A stretch of DNA of 64,000 bases from a virus: positions 1 to 64,000 of IMG/VR virus record IMGVR_UViG_3300034121_000940; one strand, 5' to 3'. Of the stretch, positions 19,240 to 29,165 are shown piece by piece. The notes beneath the pieces were generated by a model. It was not told the DNA's origin, did not search any database, and saw only the letters and a program-made list of their open reading frames with translations. The translations under genes were made by a program, and so were the position numbers. Numbering within the stretch: position 1 is the stretch's first letter; each line of letters starts with the position of its first letter.

Positions 19240-21954
19240 TTAATCAACATCTTCTACAGTATACCCTTGTTTTATGTATTCTTCAATCTCATTAGGAGTA
19301 AGTTCTAAAACCATACCACCCTTTTTCATTTTACTTTTTTTGGAAGCATTTTTATTATTTAACATAACAGCAGATCCTACAGCTACTGGTGCAGCGGCCC
19401 AAGCCTTGTTAACTAATTTTCTTAGATCATCAGAAGTTACAGATTTATCTTTAAGCTGCATCATACCTCTTATATCTTTATAACCTCTAGGTACTCTTTC
19501 ATTACCTAAACCTGCATGCTCTTCTTTCAACCAATTATTCCAATCATCTTTAAAAAGATTCCATTCATCAGGAGTTATTTCTTTATTTTTAGAAACACCA
19601 TATTTATTATTTAAATAGTCTTTCATTCTTAAAAATCTAACTTGTTGTTCATAATCCTTGTTATGATAATTAGCATTTTTACCTGATTTAACTAAATTTA
19701 AATGTGGATAATTTTTATACTTAGGCATTGCGCTAAATGTATTTTTACTAACTGGAGATAAACCATGTTTGATTTCATGATCAAGTATATGTAAAAAGTC
19801 ATGTTTAGTTTTAATATCCTTATCTGAACTATTAATTGTTATTTTAGGTTTACTTAATGTTTTACCAAAAAGTTTAGTTCCTCTTTTATGTGATCCATAG
19901 GAATTATCTGCAGTGTGTGTATCAAAATTAAATTCAGTTTGTTTAAGATTATTAACATAATCTTTTATTTCTTTTTTAATTTTTTCTGGACTTTCTCCAG
20001 TAGTAGCTTGTCTTCTTTTAATATATTCAGGATGATTTAAATACTCCAGATTTTGATTAATAACTTGATTAATTTCTGCTTCTGAAACATCAAAGCCATG
20101 TTTGCTTTTATTAGGTTTGTTTTTAATATTAAGCTTAATACCAAAATCTTTCACAGGAGTTTTTTGTAATATAAACTCATTATCTGGGTGATTAATTAAA
20201 GTATTTGGTATATATTCATTTGTTAATTCTTTAGCTGATAACTGTACAGAAGAAGGTTTTTTATTTAAATTTTTAAAATATTTAGAAGCTTTTGAAAGTT
20301 TATTACTTGTACCTAAACCTGAAAAGTTTAATAAGTTTAGTACATGTTCTGAAGCAGCATTTCCTACATTACCTAAAGTAGGATTATCATAAGCTTTTTT
20401 AGTAGCTTTATTTACATCACTTTCTTTGTCAAGATAATCTTGTATACCAAAACCTACACCAGAAGCTGTAAGAGCATTGTTTAATGTAAGTCCTGGTAAT
20501 GATTTTGGAGCTTTATTAAAAACAGCTTTTGTACCAGCTTTAGTAGCTTGTACTAATGGTGACTTAACAGCTTTTGCTAATGTTGAACCCGCACCTTTTA
20601 CTAAAGCACCAGCACCTTTAACACCAGCACTTGTCATACCAATAGGTAAAGTCCAAAAGTCATCTACAGGAGCAGCCATACCAGATGATCTGTTTTCCCA
20701 GTCTGCTCTTTTCTTAAAGTCATCTTTTATAAATTGAGGTAATCCAGGTTTTACTTTTTCATAATATTTACCGTCTTTAGTCTTAACCTGTATTACTGTA
20801 TCTCCGTTAGCCTTAGTAATTGTATTTGTTATAGTACCATCTTTACTTCTATGTGTTTTTATATTACCACCTTCTTGTTTAACCCATGGATATTTTTCAG
20901 ATTTCTTATACTCATCCATTTTTTTCTTTAAACCATATGTATCTACAAACTGAGCTACATCAAGAGGAATACCGTTTGTAGACTCACCATAACCATAAAC
21001 TTCAGGATCTAAAATTCTACCGTAAAGTCTATATGGTTGATAGCCTTTTGGATATTTTGATTCTTGTTGTTCAGGTTTAGTAACTTTTGATATGTTATCA
21101 ACTTTAACTATTTCTTTATTATCAGGTGTTTCTTTAATTGATGATACTTCTTTTTTTAATGTAACAGGTTGCATAGGTTTTTTATAAATAAGTATCTGGC
21201 CTTTATAATCTTTACTTACACCAACTGGTTTAATTTTTGTATTTTTTTGTAAATTAGTTGCAACTCTATTTTTTATAAAAGTATTTAAAGTACGTACAGC
21301 TTCTTTTTTATTATAATTAGGAAATGCTACACCATATGTTTTAAGTTGTTCTTCTTTTTCTTTGTTCCCATAATTATATAAATTTAAACTATCATTATAC
21401 ATCTTTTTTCTGTATGCATATTCTTTTGGATCAGATATTTGTATTACACCTTTCTGAGCTTGATTAAGTTCTGGTACAGATATATCTTCTACTATATAAC
21501 CACCTTTTCTGTATTCTTCTATTTCATCATCTGTAAGATCCATATACATACCACCATCTTGAAAGTAGTTTACATTTGGATCAAATATTCTTTTAGAATA
21601 GTCTTTGAATAATGGGCCTATTTCCATAAGCTTATTCTTACCCATTATACTCTTAGTCTTTCTTTTCTTTCTTTGACCCCCTTTTCTCATCTGTGGATAT
21701 TCATCTACATAGTCTGCTCCAGGAAAAGTGTATTCTCCTCCCGGTTGCATCATCTGTTGCTGACCTGTATTGGATATTCCTAATACTGGATAATCAACAC
21801 CTTTCATAGTAATGTTTGATGAAGGTATTCTTGTAATTTCTCCAGGATGTTCCCACTGACCTCTAGGATCAGTGATCACATCTTTAGATTTCTTAGGAGC
21901 TTTAGCTTTGTTTAACTCAGCCATAGCTTGTAAAAGGGTCTTTTTATTATACAT
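19240..21954 (-). CDS. Cargo-type protein with zincin HEIKH motif and two GG modules (904 aa)
   Basis: The start overlaps the stop of the 1828-residue tail gene by one base (TAATG). Residues 131-158 carry FQDGG..LTDDEIEEY..GGYIVED, and the last 28 residues (877-904) carry a second copy. QAQKG follows the first copy at about 165-169. An Ala/Gly/Lys-rich segment near 440-490 may be membrane-active. A zincin signature, HEIKH, lies at 726-730 within LHILDHEIKHG, and YEQQVR (E769) about 40 residues later could give the third zinc ligand. This suggests a metallopeptidase domain of about 200 residues near the C-terminus. The role might be cleavage of virion or host proteins on entry; this is inference from the motif and the position in the cargo block. 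Confidence 0.78.
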   Translation of the reverse strand: MYNKKTLLQAMAELNKAKAPKKSKDVITDPRGQWEHPGEITRIPSSNITMKGVDYPVLGISNTGQQQMMQPGGEYTFPGADYVDEYPQMRKGGQRKKRKTKSIMGKNKLMEIGPLFKDYSKRIFDPNVNYFQDGGMYMDLTDDEIEEYRKGGYIVEDISVPELNQAQKGVIQISDPKEYAYRKKMYNDSLNLYNYGNKEKEEQLKTYGVAFPNYNKKEAVRTLNTFIKNRVATNLQKNTKIKPVGVSKDYKGQILIYKKPMQPVTLKKEVSSIKETPDNKEIVKVDNISKVTKPEQQESKYPKGYQPYRLYGRILDPEVYGYGESTNGIPLDVAQFVDTYGLKKKMDEYKKSEKYPWVKQEGGNIKTHRSKDGTITNTITKANGDTVIQVKTKDGKYYEKVKPGLPQFIKDDFKKRADWENRSSGMAAPVDDFWTLPIGMTSAGVKGAGALVKGAGSTLAKAVKSPLVQATKAGTKAVFNKAPKSLPGLTLNNALTASGVGFGIQDYLDKESDVNKATKKAYDNPTLGNVGNAASEHVLNLLNFSGLGTSNKLSKASKYFKNLNKKPSSVQLSAKELTNEYIPNTLINHPDNEFILQKTPVKDFGIKLNIKNKPNKSKHGFDVSEAEINQVINQNLEYLNHPEYIKRRQATTGESPEKIKKEIKDYVNNLKQTEFNFDTHTADNSYGSHKRGTKLFGKTLSKPKITINSSDKDIKTKHDFLHILDHEIKHGLSPVSKNTFSAMPKYKNYPHLNLVKSGKNANYHNKDYEQQVRFLRMKDYLNNKYGVSKNKEITPDEWNLFKDDWNNWLKEEHAGLGNERVPRGYKDIRGMMQLKDKSVTSDDLRKLVNKAWAAAPVAVGSAVMLNNKNASKKSKMKKGGMVLELTPNEIEEYIKQGYTVEDVD
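19243..19326 (-). repeat. GG module at the C-terminus of the 904-aa protein
   Basis: Residues 877-904 read KKGGMVLELTPNEIEEY followed by KQGYTVEDVD, a close copy of residues 131-158 of the same protein. Confidence 0.7.
21481..21564 (-). repeat. Internal GG module of the 904-aa protein
   Basis: Residues 131-158 read FQDGGMYMDLTDDEIEEY followed by KGGYIVED. A QAQKG motif follows seven residues later. Confidence 0.7.
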
Positions 21955-24900
21955 TATCTTAAAGAAATTTCATTTTTACTGTTACTAATTTTCAAAATAA
22001 TATTTGTGTTACCAGATATATTTTTCTTTAAGTTAACAAAACTCAGATAATGTCTGAATTTTTTTCTTTGAAATTCTGGTTTTAAGTAATTAAGATTATT
22101 CTGATTTAACACTCTTCTAAATCCATCAGGTTCTGTAATCCATGTATTTAAATTTGGATAAGTACCTGATAGTATTGTTGTACCTGGTATGTAAGGTCCT
22201 TGTCCAGCAGGATAAGTTGATCCTATTGGAAATTCTCCTCTATCATTTGTTATATCCCAAAACTGACTAAATCTATATTTGTTTTCTTCTTTGGTATATA
22301 AAATATCAAATGAAGTTAGTGTATTAGGATTTACTCTTGGAAATTGTCTTACAAGTGGTAAATCATTTTTTGGATATATATTTAAATTTAGGTAACCAGA
22401 TACTTGTTCTGAGTTATATATAACAGCCGTATCAAAGTTATAATCTAATACATGATGTGAATCTACACAATTATCTGTTTTTCTATAAGCCTCAAGAACA
22501 TATTCTATAGATCTTGTAGTAGTAACTGTTTGACCTGTTACAATTGGAATATCAATTTCACATGCATAGTCAATACCATAATAGTTACAGTATTTATCAC
22601 ATATCCAATTATGTCTCCAACCTCCAGTACCTTTTGTAGATACAAACACATCTTTAGTAGGCATTAATAAATCTGGATGCCAGTCATGAAAACTAATCCA
22701 GAATTGATTTTTAGGGTCATAACTTACAGTCCATGAAGCATCTCTAAATAATGTTGGATCACCTAATTTAAATTGAGCAGTAGTATTATCACCAATAATA
22801 AAGTAATCACCTGTACCATCACCTTTAAGTGGTATATATCTTACAATACCTTTGAATGAATCTTTAAGTTGATAGTCTTTTTTACAAAAATATAAGATTG
22901 TATTTGTATTATCAAATACAGATTGACAGCCAATACCAGCTACTGGATTATCTACATATGGATATAATGGGAAATCAGTAAGAAGTTTGTACGGTAAGAA
23001 TAGTGTGAACCACCATTTCATACCCTGCTGAGAAATTTCCTGAAGTCCTTCACCAATTGAGAATATCTTACCTGCTGCTTGAGACATATAGTATATACCT
23101 ACTGGTGTAGATATTACAGATAGTCTGTTTTGAGAAGCTCCATATTCATATGGTTTATCTGCATTAGATAACTGCTGTGGTGGTTGGCTAAATAAACCTC
23201 CGTCACCTAGAGTAACTTTAGTACCTAAATCAGTTTGAAGAGTATCTACACCCTGATACATTATAGGACTATCATTCTTAAATGTAATTACAATACCTGA
23301 TTTATTTATAGACTTAACACCACTAACTTGAGACTTGAATGCTTTATAGTTATTAACTAAGTAAACAAACCAACTATCTTTTACTGCTTCATCCTGTTGA
23401 GGTAATGAGTAAATTATTCTATTTGGATAATAAGTATAACATAAGTCAGCTACATTAGGATCATAGTATCTACTTTGTATAGTACCTAATGAAAAATATT
23501 GATTATATAACTTAGATACACTCAATGAGTAATCATACTGATTGGTACTATTTACACCCATTATATTTGGGTTAGTATCAAACATTGCATTGTAATCTGT
23601 AAAATTATATGGGTTATAATATTTTTTTGCAATCTCTTCAGGTTGTGTTCTAAAGTCAACTAACACTTCTGACTCAACAAAAAAATCTTTTATAGATGAA
23701 ACTGCTAAATAAAAATATGAATTTTTACAAACAAAAAATCCCGGATAATTACTAGCTGTATCATTTGAATAGTTATATTTTTTTGAACCATCAACATAAT
23801 CAAGATTATAAAAACTAGATGGTAAAACACCTTCACCTGGAGGAGTAGTAGGTACACCAGCAATAAGAGACACTAAATTACTAAAATCAATTGCTCCCGC
23901 TAAATCCTGTACATTATACAAACGGCTATTTAATCTAAATCTTGGATTTGGAATCATACTTCTTAAATAATAGTTATATTCAAAACCATCAGGTTGATCA
24001 TATAACCAATCATAAAAGAAACACATTGAATCTTTTTCAGTATATCTGTTAATATAAGTGTCTCCACCAAACATGACAGGAGATCTAGCAATTACTCTTT
24101 TAGTTATATTTTTAGAATTACATACAACATTTGATAAATTAATTGTATAATCAGATAGCTTTTGCTCACATGTACCAATAGGTAATTGTTTAATAGAATC
24201 TAATTGACCATATTGGTTTCTTACTCTACCCCTTAAAGCACCATAGTGACTTTGAATTGGTAATGAAAAAGTTCTATCAATATTAGATGTAAAATCTGGT
24301 AAATTTGTTGGATCAGATAAATAAGGTGTAAAACCAGCTTGTAGTAATGTACCAAGTGTAGTTAAAGATTTATCCCCATCTAATAACTTAGGACCTTTGT
24401 TTTGATTATTACCTGCTTTAGTTCTAACAACAACTTTTGGTGATCTTTTTATATTGTTGATATTATAAGATTTCCATGCTCCAGTACTATCTTGATATCT
24501 TGAAACAGACTGAATATTATCTCTTAGATAAAATCCATCTTCCATTTTAAATCTTGTAGTATCAGCATTTGCATTTTTACCCATATTAGAATAAAAACCA
24601 TAGGCTTTGTGTTGTAAAGCTTGTTGTTTGTAACTAGTTACTGCATATATTAAATCTAATGTTACTCTGGCACCTTCAGAAAAATAATATGCAAAATTCA
24701 TTATATTATTAACAATTGCCATTGGTTTAGGTAAATATTGAGATTTAGATAATTCTGTTTCAACAACTTGTGATGTATATACAGAACCTGCATTACTTAC
24801 ATTTGAACTTGCTGATGTTGTATATAAATTTTCATATACACCACCTCCAACAAGAGCATCTCCTACTGAACCACCAGTACTATTATATAATCCTACTGAT

Positions 24901-27440
24901 GTTAGTAAACTACTCATAATACCAGAAAAAGCAGCACCATAGTTTGTAGCATTTTTTACATCAGTAGTTACTTTACCACTATCATCATAAAAATCACCAC
25001 CACTAAGAGGTCTAAATGTTATTTGTGCAGCCATTGCAGGACCTACACCAGTAAGTGTATTTGCACCAACACTACTTACAAAACCACCTATTTCATGATT
25101 TTTTAAAGGATTACCTTTAACTTCTGGTATTTCAATATCTTGATATCCTGGACCTTGTGTTACTAACTTTCTTTTACCAACAGATGAAATTATTATTTCA
25201 GCAAATCCAGCAAAAATCATAGCTGTAATAACAACATCAGATAATAATTTAAATTTAGGATGGTCACTTGGTATATTAAAGTTTTGTTGTGAGTAACCAT
25301 TTAATTGACCGTATGTTTTAAATTCAGTAGTTGACAAAAAAGGTGTTGTCATCATAGTATCCGGTGAATGGAAACTAAAAATATCTTCTGGCACAGATTG
25401 ATTATATAATGAACTTACACCAGCTTTAATATATGGATCATTATATCCAGCTACATTTGTTCCTAAAGTATTACTTAAAGGTTTAATTGTATTAAAAGGA
25501 TAATTAGCATACAAACCTGTTGCACTTTGACCACCTGTTCCTGCAATTTGATAAGTTCTAAAATTATTAACCATCCCTTTAGCAACAATACTTTTGTTAC
25601 CTTCTCTAGAACCCCTTAATATTTCATACCCTACAATTCCAGGTATATCATTACCATCATTATCTTTAGGTACAGTGATGTTTTCAAAATACACACCCAT
25701 CAATCTAATAAAGTAATCATTAGAATTGTTCTTAGGATTTGCATTTGATCTAAAATGAGTTATTAAATCTGAGTTATTATTATTAGCAAAGTTTTCAGGA
25801 AATTTATGATGTCTTATATATTTACCACATAAATCAAACTCTTCTGGTTTCAAAGCTGTTTGCTGACCTGTCCAACAATGTGCACTTGGATTCCATATAT
25901 CAGGTCTATTATCAGGATACTTTTCAGTTGATTCCCAGTATCCCATATCTCCTGTTGCTATAACAACACCTCCATCATCAGTAACAGTACCATTAATTCC
26001 TGAAACATTATCTATTGTAGCAGTATTATAAACTTCAAATACTTTATCATCTGAATATAATGTATTTTGATTACCTTGTAATGATTCATTTTCTTTTTTA
26101 GAACCAACACCAGGAACATTAAAATCTTTAGGAGGTCTTCCAGGAATATGATATGTTGAAGTTTTATCTCCTGTGTTATACACCCATCTAATGAAAAATG
26201 AATATACTTCATCTCTCATATAGTTAGTTTTATTACCACCTTTCATATAGTAATCCGCAGGATATTCTACAGAAGCCCACTTAGTTTTAATCAAGTTAGC
26301 TAAAGGTTGATAATTAAAATCAAACTTACTTCTAGGTCCTATTCTTAACAAGTAATTATTTACTTCAGCCATTTGATCTGAAGTTTCATATACTGGAGTT
26401 TGTAAAGGTAATTGTTCAAGCGGTATAGTTATGTTACCAGCATTATCAATTTGATCAATACTCATACTTGAAGTATTTGTTGAGTATATACCCATTAACT
26501 GAGCTACAGTCTGTTGGTTAACACATTTTACTATTACCAATTGAAACTCATCAAAGTTATCTTTATCAGCTTCAATATCTAATGTTAAAGAACCTTGTAA
26601 ATCTTGTGGGGAATAAATAAACTGATAGTTACTTTGAGCAAAGTAATCAGTTACTTTTTGTCCTTTTATAGTATATGCAATAAGGGCAAAATATGAACCA
26701 TTAGCAAGTGTTCCTCCTTGTTGTCCTCTTTTTAATTTAAGACATGGAGTTTTCATTAGTCTAGCTAATCTAATATGATCACAATCTAATTTATTTGTAT
26801 TCTCACATATTGTACAGTCATTAACAACTTTACATTCTTCTACCCATTGTACATTAGGCCAAAGTATTTTACTTCCTCCTGGTCCTACATAGTAGTTTGC
26901 GTTAACTCCTTCTGATGTGATGTAAGAATAATCTGGTCCAGGCCATGTTTGTGGATCCCCAATATTTATAAATCTATCTGGATTTAATCCATCAGACCAA
27001 TATACTTGCCAAGTACAATCTTCTTTTAATCTTGATACACCAGATATTAAATATCTTTTATCAAAATTTAAGCAAGCATCTATTACAATAGGTTTATAAG
27101 TACAGTTTTCTTCTTCAAATAAACCTATCTCTGCACTTACAGGTTGACCATTAAAATTATGACCAACTGTAAAAATCACCCACTTATCTGAAAATAAATA
27201 TATAGTACCTATTACTAATTTTTCAGTAGCTGCAGCTGGCATAAAAGCACCAGTATTAAAACATAAGTAATTAGCAGATTCATTTGATATTGAACCTACT
27301 TTACCTGTCTTAGAGTTATTAACCATGTTGACAGCATGTGTCCACATACCGTCTGTAACATAAGAAGGATCTGAATCTTTATTCAGACCCTTTATGAAAC
27401 TATCGGTTACATTTTGGGAAGTATCTTGCATATCTGCCAT
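21954..27440 (-). CDS. Large tail protein, stabilisation/muzzle type (1828 aa)
   Basis: This long beta-rich protein begins with a segment typical of phage tail stabilisation proteins (FIKGLNKDSDPSYVTDGMWT at residues 13-32, then repeated strand patterns such as WVIFTVGHN and WQVYWSDGLNPDRFINIGDP), consistent with a beta-propeller start. A Cys cluster lies near 205-235 (CKVVNDCTICENTNKLDC). Position directly downstream of the ring-type genes matches the P22 gp10-like stabilisation protein, called muzzle in the gut crassvirus structural work. It would form the distal opening of the short tail. Its ATG is one base past the stop of the 350-residue gene. The role is assigned from position and fold-like features, not from a search. 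Confidence 0.72.
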   Translation of the reverse strand: MADMQDTSQNVTDSFIKGLNKDSDPSYVTDGMWTHAVNMVNNSKTGKVGSISNESANYLCFNTGAFMPAAATEKLVIGTIYLFSDKWVIFTVGHNFNGQPVSAEIGLFEEENCTYKPIVIDACLNFDKRYLISGVSRLKEDCTWQVYWSDGLNPDRFINIGDPQTWPGPDYSYITSEGVNANYYVGPGGSKILWPNVQWVEECKVVNDCTICENTNKLDCDHIRLARLMKTPCLKLKRGQQGGTLANGSYFALIAYTIKGQKVTDYFAQSNYQFIYSPQDLQGSLTLDIEADKDNFDEFQLVIVKCVNQQTVAQLMGIYSTNTSSMSIDQIDNAGNITIPLEQLPLQTPVYETSDQMAEVNNYLLRIGPRSKFDFNYQPLANLIKTKWASVEYPADYYMKGGNKTNYMRDEVYSFFIRWVYNTGDKTSTYHIPGRPPKDFNVPGVGSKKENESLQGNQNTLYSDDKVFEVYNTATIDNVSGINGTVTDDGGVVIATGDMGYWESTEKYPDNRPDIWNPSAHCWTGQQTALKPEEFDLCGKYIRHHKFPENFANNNNSDLITHFRSNANPKNNSNDYFIRLMGVYFENITVPKDNDGNDIPGIVGYEILRGSREGNKSIVAKGMVNNFRTYQIAGTGGQSATGLYANYPFNTIKPLSNTLGTNVAGYNDPYIKAGVSSLYNQSVPEDIFSFHSPDTMMTTPFLSTTEFKTYGQLNGYSQQNFNIPSDHPKFKLLSDVVITAMIFAGFAEIIISSVGKRKLVTQGPGYQDIEIPEVKGNPLKNHEIGGFVSSVGANTLTGVGPAMAAQITFRPLSGGDFYDDSGKVTTDVKNATNYGAAFSGIMSSLLTSVGLYNSTGGSVGDALVGGGVYENLYTTSASSNVSNAGSVYTSQVVETELSKSQYLPKPMAIVNNIMNFAYYFSEGARVTLDLIYAVTSYKQQALQHKAYGFYSNMGKNANADTTRFKMEDGFYLRDNIQSVSRYQDSTGAWKSYNINNIKRSPKVVVRTKAGNNQNKGPKLLDGDKSLTTLGTLLQAGFTPYLSDPTNLPDFTSNIDRTFSLPIQSHYGALRGRVRNQYGQLDSIKQLPIGTCEQKLSDYTINLSNVVCNSKNITKRVIARSPVMFGGDTYINRYTEKDSMCFFYDWLYDQPDGFEYNYYLRSMIPNPRFRLNSRLYNVQDLAGAIDFSNLVSLIAGVPTTPPGEGVLPSSFYNLDYVDGSKKYNYSNDTASNYPGFFVCKNSYFYLAVSSIKDFFVESEVLVDFRTQPEEIAKKYYNPYNFTDYNAMFDTNPNIMGVNSTNQYDYSLSVSKLYNQYFSLGTIQSRYYDPNVADLCYTYYPNRIIYSLPQQDEAVKDSWFVYLVNNYKAFKSQVSGVKSINKSGIVITFKNDSPIMYQGVDTLQTDLGTKVTLGDGGLFSQPPQQLSNADKPYEYGASQNRLSVISTPVGIYYMSQAAGKIFSIGEGLQEISQQGMKWWFTLFLPYKLLTDFPLYPYVDNPVAGIGCQSVFDNTNTILYFCKKDYQLKDSFKGIVRYIPLKGDGTGDYFIIGDNTTAQFKLGDPTLFRDASWTVSYDPKNQFWISFHDWHPDLLMPTKDVFVSTKGTGGWRHNWICDKYCNYYGIDYACEIDIPIVTGQTVTTTRSIEYVLEAYRKTDNCVDSHHVLDYNFDTAVIYNSEQVSGYLNLNIYPKNDLPLVRQFPRVNPNTLTSFDILYTKEENKYRFSQFWDITNDRGEFPIGSTYPAGQGPYIPGTTILSGTYPNLNTWITEPDGFRRVLNQNNLNYLKPEFQRKKFRHYLSFVNLKKNISGNTNIILKISNSKNEISLR

Positions 27441-27441
27441 A

Positions 27442-28494
27442 TTAGATCACTTTAGTATTATAATTCAATCTTGCATAATTTCCAAATGTAGGTGCTTTAA
27501 ACATATCATAGTATTTAGAATACTGTGCTCTTCTGTTAGTCCACCACAATTGTTCCATCTCTTTAAAGTTTGGTGTATTAACCAAATTCAATGCATTGTT
27601 TCTTGCTGCCTTTAACTCAGGTATAATTACCTGTAATCTTTGAGCAACATCTTCACCATTTAAATATAAGTTCTCAAGAATTCTTTTCTTAAATGCATAT
27701 TCATAATAATCATTCAACATAGGATGATCAGGAACCATTAAGTTACCTTCACTATCTTGTAATTCTCCTTGGTAGTTTATATATACAGTTCCATCTTCAA
27801 ATGTTGTAAAAAGAAATCCATCTTTAATCCATCCTTGGTCCGGACTGTTATTATACAAATTAGGACAATCAGGATCTATGTTCTGACTGGTTTTCATTTT
27901 TAATGGAATTAAAGAAGTATATTTTCTAGTAAGACCAGAATGTACAACTTGAACTAACTCATATGACTCACCTTTACAGTTCATAAATACTCTTGGAGCT
28001 ACACATGTATCACCGTAAGGATTTGCTGGATCATAAGTAGGTGTTGTATTTGTCACAGGTGTATTAAGATCACAAGCAGCCGTGTGGTTGCAAGGATTAG
28101 AATTACAAGTTCTACAGTTAACCGTTCCTACAGCACAAGAATCAACACCTCCAGGAAACTCTTTATATTTTACAGTACCATATGGTACTTCTTGTATATT
28201 AGTTCCACCCACTCTACCATCATAACCTAAGTGCTCTGTTCTATCATAACAAGACATACCAAAATTCCATACATAGAAATCATCTGGTAACTTAACTTTA
28301 CCATGACATATGTCTAGTACAGCTTCTTTTGTTTGATTGATTCTAAGACCTAAGTCATAATTGATTTTTCTAGCAAGTTTAATTAACTGCTGAGGCTCAA
28401 TCATGTTCTCTAAAGCAAAGCTTGATAGATCAATCTGAACATCTTCCATTAACTGGTCAAATGTTCTGTATCTGAGTGTGTAGTTGAAATCCAT
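27442..28494 (-). CDS. Tail ring/tube-like structural protein (350 aa)
   Basis: The N-terminal 90 residues are helical and lead into FYVWNFGMSCYDR. A Cys-rich loop follows at about 118-165 (CAVGTVNCRTCNSNPC). The C-terminus is again helical (LENLYLNGEDVAQRLQVIIP). It is one of three consecutive genes between the fibre terminator and the 1828-residue tail protein, linked by 1-4 base overlaps. In crAss-like phages this position holds ring proteins that build the short tail barrel. No enzyme motif is visible. Start and stop overlap neighbours tightly, so the coordinates are secure; the exact ring identity is not. Confidence 0.68.
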   Translation of the reverse strand: MDFNYTLRYRTFDQLMEDVQIDLSSFALENMIEPQQLIKLARKINYDLGLRINQTKEAVLDICHGKVKLPDDFYVWNFGMSCYDRTEHLGYDGRVGGTNIQEVPYGTVKYKEFPGGVDSCAVGTVNCRTCNSNPCNHTAACDLNTPVTNTTPTYDPANPYGDTCVAPRVFMNCKGESYELVQVVHSGLTRKYTSLIPLKMKTSQNIDPDCPNLYNNSPDQGWIKDGFLFTTFEDGTVYINYQGELQDSEGNLMVPDHPMLNDYYEYAFKKRILENLYLNGEDVAQRLQVIIPELKAARNNALNLVNTPNFKEMEQLWWTNRRAQYSKYYDMFKAPTFGNYARLNYNTKVI

Positions 28495-29165
28495 TATCTT
28501 AAAGTATTTTGACCGTCATCACTACCATCAACTGGCATTTGAGCAATCATTGTTAATTCTTTTAATGCATACTGTTCTATCTCTGAAAATAAATAATCAG
28601 GAAATGGAAATGCTTGGTCTTGTTTAAGCTTACACTGTTCTTCTGGCTCACATTGATATTCTGTAATATCTCCGTCAAATATAGCTTCTACTCTTACAGC
28701 ATCCCAATCAATATTAGGAAAGTATAAGTAGCCATTTAAAAACCAAAAGTATTTTCTTTTATTATATTTAAATGTAGTTGACTTAGTTATAGAAATCCAT
28801 GTTCCAGGATTAGTTCTGTACATAATCTCACTACCATCTATTGAAGATACAGTACGTATAATAGGACCTAGTATACCATTAAGTATTGAAGGAATTTTAG
28901 TCTTAGTTCTTTTGAAGTAACATCCAGAATATACTCCAGTACAACCTGCTTCTATCTTATCTACATCAATAAGTTCTACAAAAGGTAGTACAGAAAATAT
29001 AGAACTTATCTTCATAAGTCTATATTGGTTATCTTCTCTTTTAAGTAATGCTTGACCATACTTAATAAGAGAATAATAAATTACTCTATCAGTTAAAAAA
29101 GGATCTTCTTTTACTGCTTTGAGAGTGTTTCTCATTCTTGATATTGCTTCACCAACTGTTGTCAT
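28494..29165 (-). CDS. Tail ring/connector-like structural protein (223 aa)
   Basis: The protein starts with a helical segment (MTTVGEAISRMRNTLKAVKE) and continues with beta-rich sequence around residues 50-170, including GYLYFPNIDWDAVRVEAIFDG. The C-terminal helix (FPDYLFSEIEQYALKELTMI) is of a type common in podovirus head-tail connector and ring proteins that have helical ends and a beta core. The gene overlaps the 193-residue gene by four bases (ATGA) and shares its last base with the start of the 350-residue gene. Its job is inferred as part of the tail barrel from gene order. Confidence 0.68.
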   Translation of the reverse strand: MTTVGEAISRMRNTLKAVKEDPFLTDRVIYYSLIKYGQALLKREDNQYRLMKISSIFSVLPFVELIDVDKIEAGCTGVYSGCYFKRTKTKIPSILNGILGPIIRTVSSIDGSEIMYRTNPGTWISITKSTTFKYNKRKYFWFLNGYLYFPNIDWDAVRVEAIFDGDITEYQCEPEEQCKLKQDQAFPFPDYLFSEIEQYALKELTMIAQMPVDGSDDGQNTLR

